Assembly: GCA_963784615.1 (NCBI GenBank)
Contig: CAWASG010000001.1
Coordinates: 372,001-436,000, forward strand
From: UBA11403 sp963784615
GTDB taxonomy: Bacteria; Pseudomonadota; Gammaproteobacteria; Legionellales; Legionellaceae
Length of the DNA: 64,000 nucleotides
Direction: 5' to 3'
The notes under the pieces were generated by a model that was not told the DNA's origin, searched no databases, and was given only the letters and a program-made list of their open reading frames with translations. This document shows, in pieces, positions 42,347 through 51,035 of this stretch; positions within the stretch are counted from its first letter, which is position 1; each line of letters starts with the position of its first letter. A program made the translations under genes and the position numbers.

Positions 42347-43120
42347 ATGAGTATGATTGAAAAACAATTCGAAGACGGGATTTTAATTCTAACATTGAAC
42401 CGCCCGGACAAATTAAATGCGTTGAACGCGGATGTGTTGCTAGCATTATCGGATGATCTAATGGACGCTAAGGACGATTCTGAGGTTAAAGCCATTTTAA
42501 TCACGGGTCAGGGAAAGGCGTTTTGTGCTGGCGCAGATATTAATCGGTTGGCGGAATGCAACGCACAGACAGGATATGAGTTTGCCCGTTTTGGTCAAAA
42601 CGTTTTTCGACAATTGGAAACATTAGGCAAGCCATCTTTGGCTGCGGTGAATGGATATGCCTTTGGTGGCGGTTGTGAACTTGCTATGTCTGCGACTTTG
42701 CGTATTGCTTCATCGTTCGCACAATTTGGTCAGCCGGAAGTGAAATTGGGTGTTATTCCCGGTTATGGCGGTACCCAACGTTTGTCACGATTGGTAGGAA
42801 AAGGCCGTGCATTGGATCTCTGTTTAACCGGTCGATTTATTGATGCAGAAACGGCATTGAGTTGGGGATTAGTTAGTGCTGTCTACGAACCGGAAAAATT
42901 ATTACCTGAAGCGAAAACCTGGTTGAAAAATATCATCAGTATGGCGCCTTTGGCGGTAAAAGCAGTGATGGAAACGATTGATCATGGGTTTGATATGTCT
43001 TTAACAGATTCACTCCATTTAGAAGCAGTTCAATTTTCAGCTGTATGTGCAAGCACAGATCGAGCTGAAGGCGTCTCGGCCTTTCTATCCAAACGCCCTG
43101 CGCAATTTAAAGGAGAGTAG
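42347..43120 (+). CDS. Enoyl-CoA hydratase
   Basis: 257 residues of the crotonase family. ATG 42347 follows a perfect AAGGAG (42335-42340); the frame extends further upstream only through the repeat. Landmarks: LTLNRPDKLNALN, GKAFCAGADINRLAE (oxyanion hole), and NGYAFGGGCELAMSATLRIAS, FGQPEVKLGVIPGYGGTQRLSRLVG with the catalytic Glu residues. It hydrates a 2-enoyl-CoA, here probably methacrylyl-CoA of valine breakdown. The next gene starts 2 bp after its stop. Confidence 0.92.
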   Translation: MSMIEKQFEDGILILTLNRPDKLNALNADVLLALSDDLMDAKDDSEVKAILITGQGKAFCAGADINRLAECNAQTGYEFARFGQNVFRQLETLGKPSLAAVNGYAFGGGCELAMSATLRIASSFAQFGQPEVKLGVIPGYGGTQRLSRLVGKGRALDLCLTGRFIDAETALSWGLVSAVYEPEKLLPEAKTWLKNIISMAPLAVKAVMETIDHGFDMSLTDSLHLEAVQFSAVCASTDRAEGVSAFLSKRPAQFKGE

Positions 43121-43122
43121 GG

Positions 43123-44154
43123 GTGAGTGCAGACATCATTTTTAGCCAACAACAACATCTGGGTGTGATGACATTGAATCGTCCGCAGGCACTTAATGCC
43201 TTGACACTACCTATGGTGAGCTCGATGTATGATCAACTGATGACTTGGCGCGAAGATGTCTCTATTCAAGCGGTTGTGATTCGCTCTGCAGGAGGGAAAG
43301 CATTTTGTGCAGGTGGCGATGTTCGCTGGTTGTATGAAACAGGTAAACAACGCTCGCCCGAACAGTTGCGCTTTTTTAAAGAAGAGTATCGCTTGAATCA
43401 GCTTATTCACCATTATCCGAAACCTTATATCGCTTTGATGGATGGAATTACCATGGGCGGTGGTGTTGGGGTTTCTTTGCATGGCTCTCATCCAGTTGCG
43501 AGCCCTGCATTTGTATTTGCCATGCCTGAAACCAGTATTGGTTTTTTTCCCGATATTGGAGCAAGTTTTCTTTTATCACGATGCCCCGGAAAAATGGGGT
43601 TTTATTTGGGGTTAACTGGTAATCGCCTCAAAGCAGAAGAAGCACTTACTGTCGGCTTGGTTAAATATGTTATTCAATCGACAGCATTTGAAAACATTAT
43701 GGATGCATTGCTTCATGCGGATTTATCATCAAATGCTTATGACGCAGTGAGCTCGTGCCTATCCCGTTTTGCTGAGCCGGTTAATTCACAGTCCATTGCT
43801 GACTTACAAGCCAACGTTGACACCCGCTTTGCTTATTCCGACATAGCCTCCATTCTCAACGACCTGGCGAAAAATGACGATGCTTGGCATCAAGAGATCT
43901 TGCTGACATTGCAACAAAAGTCGCCTTTAAGTCTTTGCGTGACACTCGCTCAATTATCCAAAGCTGCCAATATGAGTTTTGATGAATGTATTCAGATGGA
44001 TTATTGTTTGGTTCAACATTTTATGAAAGATCATGACTTTTATGAGGGGGTTCGCGCGCTGTTAATCGATAAAGACAAATTACCTCAATGGTCTCCAAAA
44101 AACCTATCTTCGATTAAATCCAGTCTGGTAAACGATTATTTCACTCAGATCTAA
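43123..44154 (+). CDS. 3-hydroxyisobutyryl-CoA hydrolase-like protein
   Basis: 343 residues. GTG start with GGAGAG 5-10 bp upstream. Crotonase fold of the HIBCH subgroup: MTLNRPQALNALTLPMV, GGKAFCAGGDVRWLYE, DGITMGGGVGVSLHGSHPV, FAMPETSIGFFPDIGASF, and a long C-terminal extension (ECIQMDYCLVQHFMKDHDFYEGVRALLIDKDKLPQW) that is diagnostic for HIBCH. It releases CoA from 3-hydroxyisobutyryl-CoA in valine catabolism. Coupled to the enoyl-CoA hydratase gene. Confidence 0.92.
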   Translation: MSADIIFSQQQHLGVMTLNRPQALNALTLPMVSSMYDQLMTWREDVSIQAVVIRSAGGKAFCAGGDVRWLYETGKQRSPEQLRFFKEEYRLNQLIHHYPKPYIALMDGITMGGGVGVSLHGSHPVASPAFVFAMPETSIGFFPDIGASFLLSRCPGKMGFYLGLTGNRLKAEEALTVGLVKYVIQSTAFENIMDALLHADLSSNAYDAVSSCLSRFAEPVNSQSIADLQANVDTRFAYSDIASILNDLAKNDDAWHQEILLTLQQKSPLSLCVTLAQLSKAANMSFDECIQMDYCLVQHFMKDHDFYEGVRALLIDKDKLPQWSPKNLSSIKSSLVNDYFTQI

Positions 44155-44281
44155 CTAAAAATATCGTATTTTCGTGCTTTTTCTATTGTATAATATTGAC
44201 CCCTCGCGTATCATAGTGTTCGTAAATAAATCATTTTAATTGCTGTTAACGAATTTTCACAAAATTCAAGGTTAGGTAGTC

Positions 44282-44992
44282 GTGACTGTTTTAAATTATA
44301 TCGAGCAACAAGTTGATATTCATTCTTTTCCATCTGTTCATGAAATGTTGTGTGGTAAGCCTGGTGACGAAATCGTTATGGGTGACCTTCATGCCAATAC
44401 CATTAAATTAGTTTACTTTCTGATTCGGCACGGCGTCATGCTCGGAATGACGGCAGAGAAATATACCGCTATTGTTAATATCTGTAGCAAAAAAGCAATA
44501 GACTTAACGAAAGAAGATCTGATTGCCTTTAATTGGATACTGTATCAGCTGAATTATAATAAAACCGTTACAGTTAGCTTGATAGGCGATGATCTGGCCG
44601 ACAGGACGGATAGTTGCGATGTTTTAACCATGTTCGTCATCAAGGCGCTGCGACAAAATCAGGTTCCAACCAAGATTCATTTGTCCAACCACACGAGCCA
44701 AATGATAGAAGCTTGTGAATTGAAAACAGGGTTTCATTCAGCCCTTTTAGTGGACCGCGATCGTGTTTCGATGCTTGGGGTTCATAAAATTATTGAAAAT
44801 GAACTTATGACGCAGGAAGAAGTGATTGATCTTTACAATCAATTTTACAAAAAATCGTTAAGAGTAAATTCATGCCTTTTAGATATGAGTTCTGATGGTG
44901 TTCCAATTGTTTATATGCTCAATCATGCCGGCATTGATTTAAATACTGTAACGTCTCACTCTAATTTACATATCTCGTCCCTATTTAATTAA
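44282..44992 (+). pseudogene. WipA/WipB-like phosphatase effector gene, 5' part (interrupted)
   Basis: GTG 44282 (AGGTTAGG upstream) opens a protein with PPP-type metallophosphatase signatures: GDLHANTIK (motif GDxHG), GDDLADRT (GDxxDRG) and LSNHTSQM (GNHE). This combination resembles Legionella Dot/Icm effectors WipA/WipB. Native sequence ends at 44946; the last 15 codons (TVTSHSNLHISSLFN) are read from the ISx tip. Removing ISx copy 3 and one AATAC joins it in frame to 48036-48816, giving about 482 residues. The truncated product keeps all three metal motifs. Confidence 0.75.
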
Positions 44993-45000
44993 CCTGAGAC

Positions 45001-45034
45001 AAAGCTCCCCAAGGCAAGCACCTTGGGGAGCTTT
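45001..45034 (-). terminator. Hairpin terminator at the ISx right end, copy 3
   Basis: The same 14-bp perfect stem AAAGCTCCCCAAGG/CCTTGGGGAGCTTT as at 8143-8176, just beyond the ATPase stop, with T-runs on the exit side. Confidence 0.75.
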
Positions 45035-45039
45035 TATTT

Positions 45040-45840
45040 TTAAATTTGTTTCAACAGAGCGATGGCCTCCTTGATGATATCATCTGGCAGATGATTGATT
45101 TTTTTATCAGTAGCCAATCGCAGTGATGTAACAATGAGTTTATGTGCTTGTCTTGGATTACCTTTTGAGGACATTCGGAGCAGCTCAAGAGCTGAGTCGG
45201 ACAACAACTGATGCGTACATCCAGCCTGAGAAAAACCATGTTCAATAAGCTGCTTAAATGCATCGCGCTCAAGAATTGGCTTCAGTTCACAACGTGCTTG
45301 GATCCGAGATTCTAATGCAGCATTAGCGGGTTTCCCTATCTCGCGAGCGAGCTCCGGGTGGCCTACCAACCAAACGGTCATGTAGTCTTTGGAATCAAAG
45401 ACAAAATTGAGGAAAGCTGGGAAATCACGAAAAAATTCAGATGGAAGATTTTGTGCTTCATCAATAATGAATACTGGCATAATGTTCTTTTGAGTAGCCA
45501 AGTGAATGATGTACTCCTTAATATCACGCCATAACTGAGCACGACGATAAGAAGAAGCAAGTCCAAGTATCAGCGCCATTTGACGATAAAAATCCAGTCG
45601 ACCAAAATCTGTCTCGGCGATGTAGAAAACGCTGTATTGATGTGGGTTTAAAGTGCTGGTTAGTTGTCGAAGTGCAGCCGTTTTCCCAAGTCCAGGCTCT
45701 GCTGTGAGTAATCCAACGCCAGGTGATTGAAGAAGCCAATTAAACTGTTGAGCAAGGCCTGCAAGCTGGGCGTTATCCCATAATTGGATACTTTTTTTTC
45801 CTAAGGGGGCTTGGGTTAAACCAAAAAATGATTGGTACAT
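45040..45840 (-). CDS. ISx AAA+ ATPase, copy 3
   Basis: 266 residues, identical in sequence to the copy 1 protein; Walker A AEPGLGKT and Walker B IIDEAQ intact. It abuts the transposase stop as in the other copies. Confidence 0.9.
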   Translation of the reverse strand: MYQSFFGLTQAPLGKKSIQLWDNAQLAGLAQQFNWLLQSPGVGLLTAEPGLGKTAALRQLTSTLNPHQYSVFYIAETDFGRLDFYRQMALILGLASSYRRAQLWRDIKEYIIHLATQKNIMPVFIIDEAQNLPSEFFRDFPAFLNFVFDSKDYMTVWLVGHPELAREIGKPANAALESRIQARCELKPILERDAFKQLIEHGFSQAGCTHQLLSDSALELLRMSSKGNPRQAHKLIVTSLRLATDKKINHLPDDIIKEAIALLKQI

Positions 45841-47193
45841 TTAATTGTCCTCACCGGTTGTTTGTGCAAAGGTGCCAATGGACTCGACATAGTCTTCAAA
45901 AACCAATTCGACATTGTGCTCACGCTGGATTCCTTCAGGCGAAGGTGCTGCATGTGGTCGTTGGCGTTTACGATTAAGATTGGCGTCTAAATCTAATAAA
46001 ACAGCGGCTCCCAAGTTGTCACCGAAGGCTGTTTCAACCCGAACAGCAATATTTGTGTGCGGATTAAACACCAACGTCACTTTCTCACCGACAAGGTTGT
46101 GATGTACCTCAAACATCTTGCCATCCCAACTGATCGTTCCATCTTTGCGAACAACTCGCTCAGCACGATGGTAAAAAATATCATCGATTTTATTGGCGAA
46201 ATAAGGCGTTAGAGGGCGCACGTGAAGCAGGTCGTCTCTCCAACTATCAAGCGGTGTTTTCTTATCTAACCCACCATGCAAACGAATATGATAAACATGC
46301 TCAATCCAGGCCCAAAGGCGAGCATTAAGATCACCCAAATCACGAATTTTATCGATATCAAGCTCATCGATAAATTGTTCTCTAAATGTGCGATGAAAAC
46401 GTTCGAGCTTACCTTTGCCCTCGGGTTCTCGGGCGCGACAATAGACAAGCCGTATCTCTAAGTGTGCACAAATAGTTTGTAATGACTCGGATCGGTATGC
46501 AGGGCCATTATCAATAATCAATTTATACGGTACGCCTCGTTTCAATACAGCTGATTTGAGCACGCCCTCTATATCGAGGGCTGTTTCTCCAAGACAAAAC
46601 GCACTATGTGTAATAAGACGTGAGGAATCGTCAATCAATGAAACCAAGTACGTTTTCCGCATGCCTGATGGCGTTTGTATCCGTGGGCCATGAAGTACAT
46701 CTCCTTGCCAAATATCTCCTGCATGGGCAGCCACGAATGACCGGCGCTCAATAGTGTCTTGATTGGGTATAATGCGTTTTGACAGGTGCTGTTGTTGTAA
46801 AAAGCGATGAACGGAAGCCCGAGCCAATGTGTCTTTAGCAACCAATCCTTCGCGCTCAATCATGCCAATAATAGTGTTAATTGAGCGTGAAGGCTTATCC
46901 TTTTTAAGGATCACAATTCTGCTTTGCACGGTTTCTGAAATTTGTGTACTTCCTTTGTCTATGCGCGGTTTAGGATTCAGTGCTTCGATACCCCCTCGCT
47001 TCCAATCGTAGTACCAGCGCGCAATTGTTTCTTCACTGATATGCGTTCGTCTTGACTCAGGAATAGTATAACGATCGGCAGCCAAACTTCGGATAATACT
47101 TTTAACCTCACCGCGCTTTAGTTCAGCGCGGCTCGCTAGTGGACCAAGAACCATCAGGCGAAACAAAGCCATCGGGTGTAAAGGTTTACTCAT
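45841..47193 (-). CDS. ISx DDE transposase, copy 3
   Basis: 450 residues, identical in sequence to copy 1, D,D-35-E triad intact (Asp165, Asp228, Glu264). The ribosome site GCGGAGAGA lies before ATG 47193 (minus strand). Confidence 0.91.
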   Translation of the reverse strand: MSKPLHPMALFRLMVLGPLASRAELKRGEVKSIIRSLAADRYTIPESRRTHISEETIARWYYDWKRGGIEALNPKPRIDKGSTQISETVQSRIVILKKDKPSRSINTIIGMIEREGLVAKDTLARASVHRFLQQQHLSKRIIPNQDTIERRSFVAAHAGDIWQGDVLHGPRIQTPSGMRKTYLVSLIDDSSRLITHSAFCLGETALDIEGVLKSAVLKRGVPYKLIIDNGPAYRSESLQTICAHLEIRLVYCRAREPEGKGKLERFHRTFREQFIDELDIDKIRDLGDLNARLWAWIEHVYHIRLHGGLDKKTPLDSWRDDLLHVRPLTPYFANKIDDIFYHRAERVVRKDGTISWDGKMFEVHHNLVGEKVTLVFNPHTNIAVRVETAFGDNLGAAVLLDLDANLNRKRQRPHAAPSPEGIQREHNVELVFEDYVESIGTFAQTTGEDN

Positions 47194-47318
47194 TTTTCTC
47201 TCCGCTATTAATGGGGAGTGAAGTTAATCAGTAAAATCATGGCACCGAAACGACCAAACTGTGTGGGGTTCATATTTGCATAAGCATTGCACAACTCATG
47301 CTTGAACCGATTATATGT

Positions 47319-47858
47319 TCATGGGATAACAACTCCGGCTACATGGCAAAGGCGCATCGCTTCACTCAAACGCATCTTCTGGAGCGTTGCTTGCCAAAAG
47401 TCAGCCATATTTATGGCTCTACCCAGTGCATAAAAATGAGTACACAACGCATCTTTATGAAGTCGAAATTGCTCTACAAAGCGCATCAGCCAACGCTTTA
47501 TGGTCTGGCGTGAAGGCGGCATTGTTTTTGATATAGCGTAAGCGCTCATACCAGAAAGGTACAATACAAAAATGATCTGCTGCATATCCCACAAATACCA
47601 TCTACGCGGTGGAATGCATTCCGGAAGGACTGAACATGTTTTGTCGCAACAGGGGCAATAGTATCGCTGAATAAACACTGGATTTAGTGAGGTACTTGAA
47701 GGATTAATGCGATCCGCTTCACGAGAATAACCACCATGTCGCCAAGGGTTTGATTTACCGCAACACAGGCAATTTTTTAAGCCTAACTTCTCAGGCTCAT
47801 GCCTTTGGATATGAATATAGTGTACTAATGATAAAATATCTGCGAAAATATGCGCCAT
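47319..47858 (-). CDS. ISx zinc-ribbon/HTH protein, copy 3
   Basis: 179 residues, identical in sequence to copy 1, with all cysteines of the zinc ribbon. Its upstream region repeats the start-codon inverted repeat (TGACTGATC/GATCAGTCA) and the 17-bp palindrome near the left tip. Confidence 0.77.
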   Translation of the reverse strand: MAHIFADILSLVHYIHIQRHEPEKLGLKNCLCCGKSNPWRHGGYSREADRINPSSTSLNPVFIQRYYCPCCDKTCSVLPECIPPRRWYLWDMQQIIFVLYLSGMSAYAISKTMPPSRQTIKRWLMRFVEQFRLHKDALCTHFYALGRAINMADFWQATLQKMRLSEAMRLCHVAGVVIP

Positions 47859-48030
47859 GACTGATCTCTTGTTTTATTGTTTGGTAAGAGACTCAATAAT
47901 ACATGTTGATCAGTCACTAATCATAATTAATTTTTCATCTCATTGTTTTTGATCGTAATCACAAGGCTTGTGATCAAGATAGTGCGAGATAAATACTTCG
48001 GTTAAGAGCTATATTTTTCGAGACATTACA

Positions 48031-48816
48031 AATACAATTAGAGGACAAGCAGAATATCTCATGACTACATCACTACCCCAGAAATCTAAAGTGACATTGA
48101 GAGAGTTAGAGGAAACGTTAACTGCGATTGACACAACATTTAGAGCGGTGGTTGAGGGTAATCTGATTCATCAGCTGTACGACCCCAAAATTGTGGGGAT
48201 GGCTTATGAAAGGGAGTGTGATCTGCGACCCTATCCTTTTGAGCAGACAATGTGGAATAGGAAGTCGGATAATCTTGATCGTTGTGAACAACAGGTTGAT
48301 TTTCAGATTCGTTATATCCATGGACATCATCTCGTAGACATCCCTGAGAACAATGTCTGTAATTTAGATAATGATCTTGGAAAGTCACGGGATAATCATG
48401 TTGGTCAATATTCAATTATTTATAGAACGAATCACCTTCTGCCACAAGCGTTTGTTGATAAATTTCAGTTTTATAGCGGTACCGACATCGCAGCCATAAG
48501 GGAGGAGCGAGGGAATTATCATAAATTTATATTTTCTGATTTGAAGCTGGTAGAATCACCGGCTGAAAGTACGCTGACTGGATCGACCGATACGCCTCCT
48601 CAATCTCGACGTTCTACAAGAGGAAGATTGTTTTCTTTAGCGTCGACTGATTCCGAGCCAACCGAACTGTCCGTTGTTTTGGGTCAATGGGTAGTTGACA
48701 GTAGCCAAAGACGTGATCAACCCCTGCGTCTCCAGAGAGAGAGAATGTTTTCTTTTGATTCGAACGGCTCAGAGGTTTTGAGCTCCGGCGAATTGCCGCT
48801 TAACCTCAATCAATGA
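48031..48816 (+). pseudogene. WipA/WipB-like effector gene, 3' part (interrupted)
   Basis: The frame continuing from 44946 runs IRGQAEYLMTTSLPQKSKVT through to the stop at 48816, about 260 residues. It begins with a helical region (LRELEETLTAIDTTFRAVVE) and contains the segment SIIYRTNHLLPQAFVDKFQF, which could complete the phosphatase domain. The C-terminus is polar, with Ser/Glu-rich stretches (STDSEPTELS, SNGSEVLSSGELPLNLNQ) that could hold a translocation signal. An internal ATG at 48061 exists, but it lacks a clear ribosome site beyond GAGGAC. The product alone would lack the metal-binding motifs. Confidence 0.7.
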
Positions 48817-48834
48817 TTGCATAAGTTAAGGGTA

Positions 48835-48969
48835 TTAATCGGACGTAGGTTGGTGAGTAGGTTGGGTTGAGGCTGGTAAGCCGAAGCCCAACAAAATTAC
48901 CCATGTTGGGCTTCGCTCTCGCTCAACCCAACCTACGTACCAACCTACTCACCAATCTACTCCGATTAA
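48835..48969. repeat. Family A4: chimeric palindromic repeat with outer TTAATCGGA ends
   Basis: Outer ends TTAATCGGA (48835) and TCCGATTAA (48961-48969) are inverted. Inside, the left arm is of the A3 subtype (GAGGCTGGTAAGCCGAAGCC) and the right arm of the A1/A2 subtype (GGCTTCGCTCTCGCTCAACC). The two arms pair at base and tip but not in the middle. It lies between the effector remnant and prfC. Confidence 0.7.
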
Positions 48970-49033
48970 TTGTTTATATTGAAAAAACAACCTTATTCAC
49001 TTAAAATCAGAGATTTATATGTGAAACCATATC

Positions 49034-50614
49034 ATGTCTGATTTTTATCAAGATTATACCAAGCGGCGAACATTCGCCATCATCTCGCATCCGGATGCCG
49101 GTAAAACAACCGTGACTGAAAAATTGCTGTTATTCGGAGGCGCTATTCAATTAGCCGGTACCGTTAAAGGCCGTAAAGCGTCTCGTCATGCAACATCCGA
49201 TTGGATGGAAATGGAAAAAGAGCGGGGGATTTCGATTACGACCTCAGTCATGCAGTTTGTTCATAATCAACATGTGATGAATCTACTGGATACACCCGGC
49301 CATGAAGACTTTTCAGAAGATACCTATCGAACACTAACTGCAGTTGACTCAGCATTAATGGTCATTGACGTTGCTAAAGGCGTTGAGGAACGTACCGTTA
49401 AATTAATGGATGTATGTCGACTACGCGATACCCCCATTATGACTTTTATCAATAAACTCGATAGAGAAGGCCGCGAGCCGATTGATTTATTAGATGAGGT
49501 TGAAACAGTACTCGGCATTCAATGCGCACCGATTACCTGGCCGGTTGGGATGGGGAAGCGATTTAAAGGGATATATCATATTTATCAAGATGTAGTTTAT
49601 CTTTATCAGTCTGGAAAAAATAATCAAAAACAAGAATCAATTCCTATTAAAGGCATTGATAATCCAGAACTTGATGTTCTTTTGGGGGATGCTGCAAAAG
49701 AACTGCGTGACGAGATTACGTTAGTGAAAGGCGCTTCTCATCAATTTGAATTGGGTGCTTATTTGTCCGGAAAATTGACGCCTGTGTATTTTGGCTCAGC
49801 AATTAATAATTTCGGCATTAAAGAGTTACTTGACGACTTTGCACAGTATGCGCCAAGCCCGCTCCCTCGTGCGACCCAAACACGAGAAGTAAAACCTGAA
49901 GAAGAACCTTTCACCGGGTTTGTGTTTAAAATTCAAGCCAATATGGACCCTAAGCATCGTGACCGTATCGCCTTCATGAGAATTTGCTCAGGGAAATACA
50001 CCAAAGGGATGAAAGTAAAGCATTTGCGTATTCAAAAAGAAGTACAAATTTCAACGGCACTGACGTTTATGGCCGGTGATCGTTCGCATGCTGAGATGGC
50101 TCTTCCTGGCGATATTATTGGCTTACATAACCATGGAACCATACGCATTGGCGATACACTCACGCAAGGTGAAGACTTGAAATTCACCGGGATCCCAAAC
50201 TTTGCGCCAGAATTGTATCGCTTGGTTCGTTTAAGAGATCCCTTAAAAAGCAAAGCACTCATGAAAGGCTTGATTGAATTGTCAGAAGAGGGCGCAACAC
50301 AGGTGTTTCGTCCGCTGAATAGCAACCAGTTGATTTTAGGTGCTGTGGGCGTGTTGCAGTTTGATGTCGTCGCTCATCGCTTGAAACATGAATATAACGT
50401 GGATTGCGTGTATGAATCAGTCAGTGTGAGCTGCGCGCGATGGGTACATAGTAATGATGCGAAAGCGTTACAAGAATTTCGTACAAAAGCGTACGATTAT
50501 CTGGCGCTTGATGGAGGCGACTCACTCATGTATCTCGCACCAACGAGAGTGAATCTTTCGATGGCAGAAGAGCGTTACCCAGCGATTGAATTTTCAGCAA
50601 CAAGAGATCATTGA
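49034..50614 (+). CDS. prfC: Peptide chain release factor 3
   Basis: 526 residues, a translational GTPase that recycles RF1/RF2 after termination. GTPase motifs: AIISHPDAGKTTVTEK (P-loop), MEKERGISITTSV (G2), LLDTPGHEDFSEDTYRTL (G3), TFINKLDREGR (NKxD-like). The C-terminal RF3 domain has FQPLNSNQLILGAVGVLQFDVV-type sequence (here FRPLNSNQLILGAVGVLQFD). Full length. It ends inside a strong hairpin (50611-50654). Confidence 0.96.
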   Translation: MSDFYQDYTKRRTFAIISHPDAGKTTVTEKLLLFGGAIQLAGTVKGRKASRHATSDWMEMEKERGISITTSVMQFVHNQHVMNLLDTPGHEDFSEDTYRTLTAVDSALMVIDVAKGVEERTVKLMDVCRLRDTPIMTFINKLDREGREPIDLLDEVETVLGIQCAPITWPVGMGKRFKGIYHIYQDVVYLYQSGKNNQKQESIPIKGIDNPELDVLLGDAAKELRDEITLVKGASHQFELGAYLSGKLTPVYFGSAINNFGIKELLDDFAQYAPSPLPRATQTREVKPEEEPFTGFVFKIQANMDPKHRDRIAFMRICSGKYTKGMKVKHLRIQKEVQISTALTFMAGDRSHAEMALPGDIIGLHNHGTIRIGDTLTQGEDLKFTGIPNFAPELYRLVRLRDPLKSKALMKGLIELSEEGATQVFRPLNSNQLILGAVGVLQFDVVAHRLKHEYNVDCVYESVSVSCARWVHSNDAKALQEFRTKAYDYLALDGGDSLMYLAPTRVNLSMAEERYPAIEFSATRDH

Positions 50615-50654
50615 ACAGAACAGCATGAAAAAAGACTCATGCTGTTCTGTTCAA
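50611..50654 (+). terminator. Hairpin overlapping the prfC stop
   Basis: A perfect 18-bp inverted repeat, TTGAACAGAACAGCATGA and its inverse TCATGCTGTTCTGTTCAA, with loop AAAAAGAC. It includes the prfC TGA (50612-50614). No T-run follows, so it may work as an RNA-stabilising stem or a weak terminator. Confidence 0.6.
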
Positions 50655-50667
50655 GTAGCGTTGGCGC

Positions 50668-50810
50668 TTGCAATGAACCTCACAATTTGCATAAAATATG
50701 CGCCACACAACTGCTCCACTCCCTAACGGTCGTGGCTCGGATTTCGAGCTTCAACCGACAACATGTGGAACACGGAATCCGAGCCACGACCGTTAGGGAG
50801 TGGAACAGTT
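50668..50810. repeat. Family B fragment followed by complete family C palindrome
   Basis: 50668-50700 resembles the end of family B (GCAATGAACCTCACAATTTG). 50709-50810 is a complete family C hairpin: AACTGCTCCACTCCCTAACG with GTCGTGGCTCGGATT, and the inverse AATCCGAGCCACGACCGTTA ending GGAACAGTT. Between prfC and the UDG-like gene (50655-51023) no gene is visible apart from these repeats and the family D unit. Confidence 0.7.
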
Positions 50811-50923
50811 GAAGAAAGTAGAAAAGTTAATTTCATGATGTTTGCCCCAACGACGTAGCTCGGTGCAACACAGGTCTGATTTATTTCAAGTGGACAAAAT
50901 TAAATGGATAAGATACTTATTTC

Positions 50924-51035
50924 GGCTTCGGTCATCGTTTCGCCAGAGAAATCCGAGCCGCGACCGTTAGGGAGCGGAAATCCGCTTGCTAACGCGCGCG
51001 GCTTGGTTGCATCTGGCGGAACGATGACCGAGGCC
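50924..51035. repeat. Family D arms around a family C fragment, overlapping a start codon
   Basis: GGCTTCGGTCATCGTTTCGC (50924-50943) and the inverse GCGGAACGATGACCGAGGCC (51016-51035) are outer arms matching those at 30292-30457. The core here contains AATCCGAGCCGCGACCGTTA from family C. The right arm contains the ATG (51024) of the UDG-like gene. Confidence 0.65.

Larger units (their letters stand above)
44947..48030 (-). mobile_element. ISx copy 3 (3084 bp) inside an effector gene
   Basis: A complete element in minus orientation, tips TGTAACGTCTCA at 44947 and TGTAATGTCTCG (minus strand) ending at 48030, flanked by the 5-bp duplication AATAC (44942-44946 and 48031-48035). All three proteins are identical in sequence to copy 1, and I noticed no DNA difference in the parts compared, which indicates very recent movement. 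It splits the phosphatase-effector gene. Confidence 0.93.

Noticed and set aside
44947..44992. C-terminal TVTSHSNLHISSLFN as part of the effector
   Set aside because: These codons lie inside the ISx terminal repeat and are identical to the ends of the other ISx copies.
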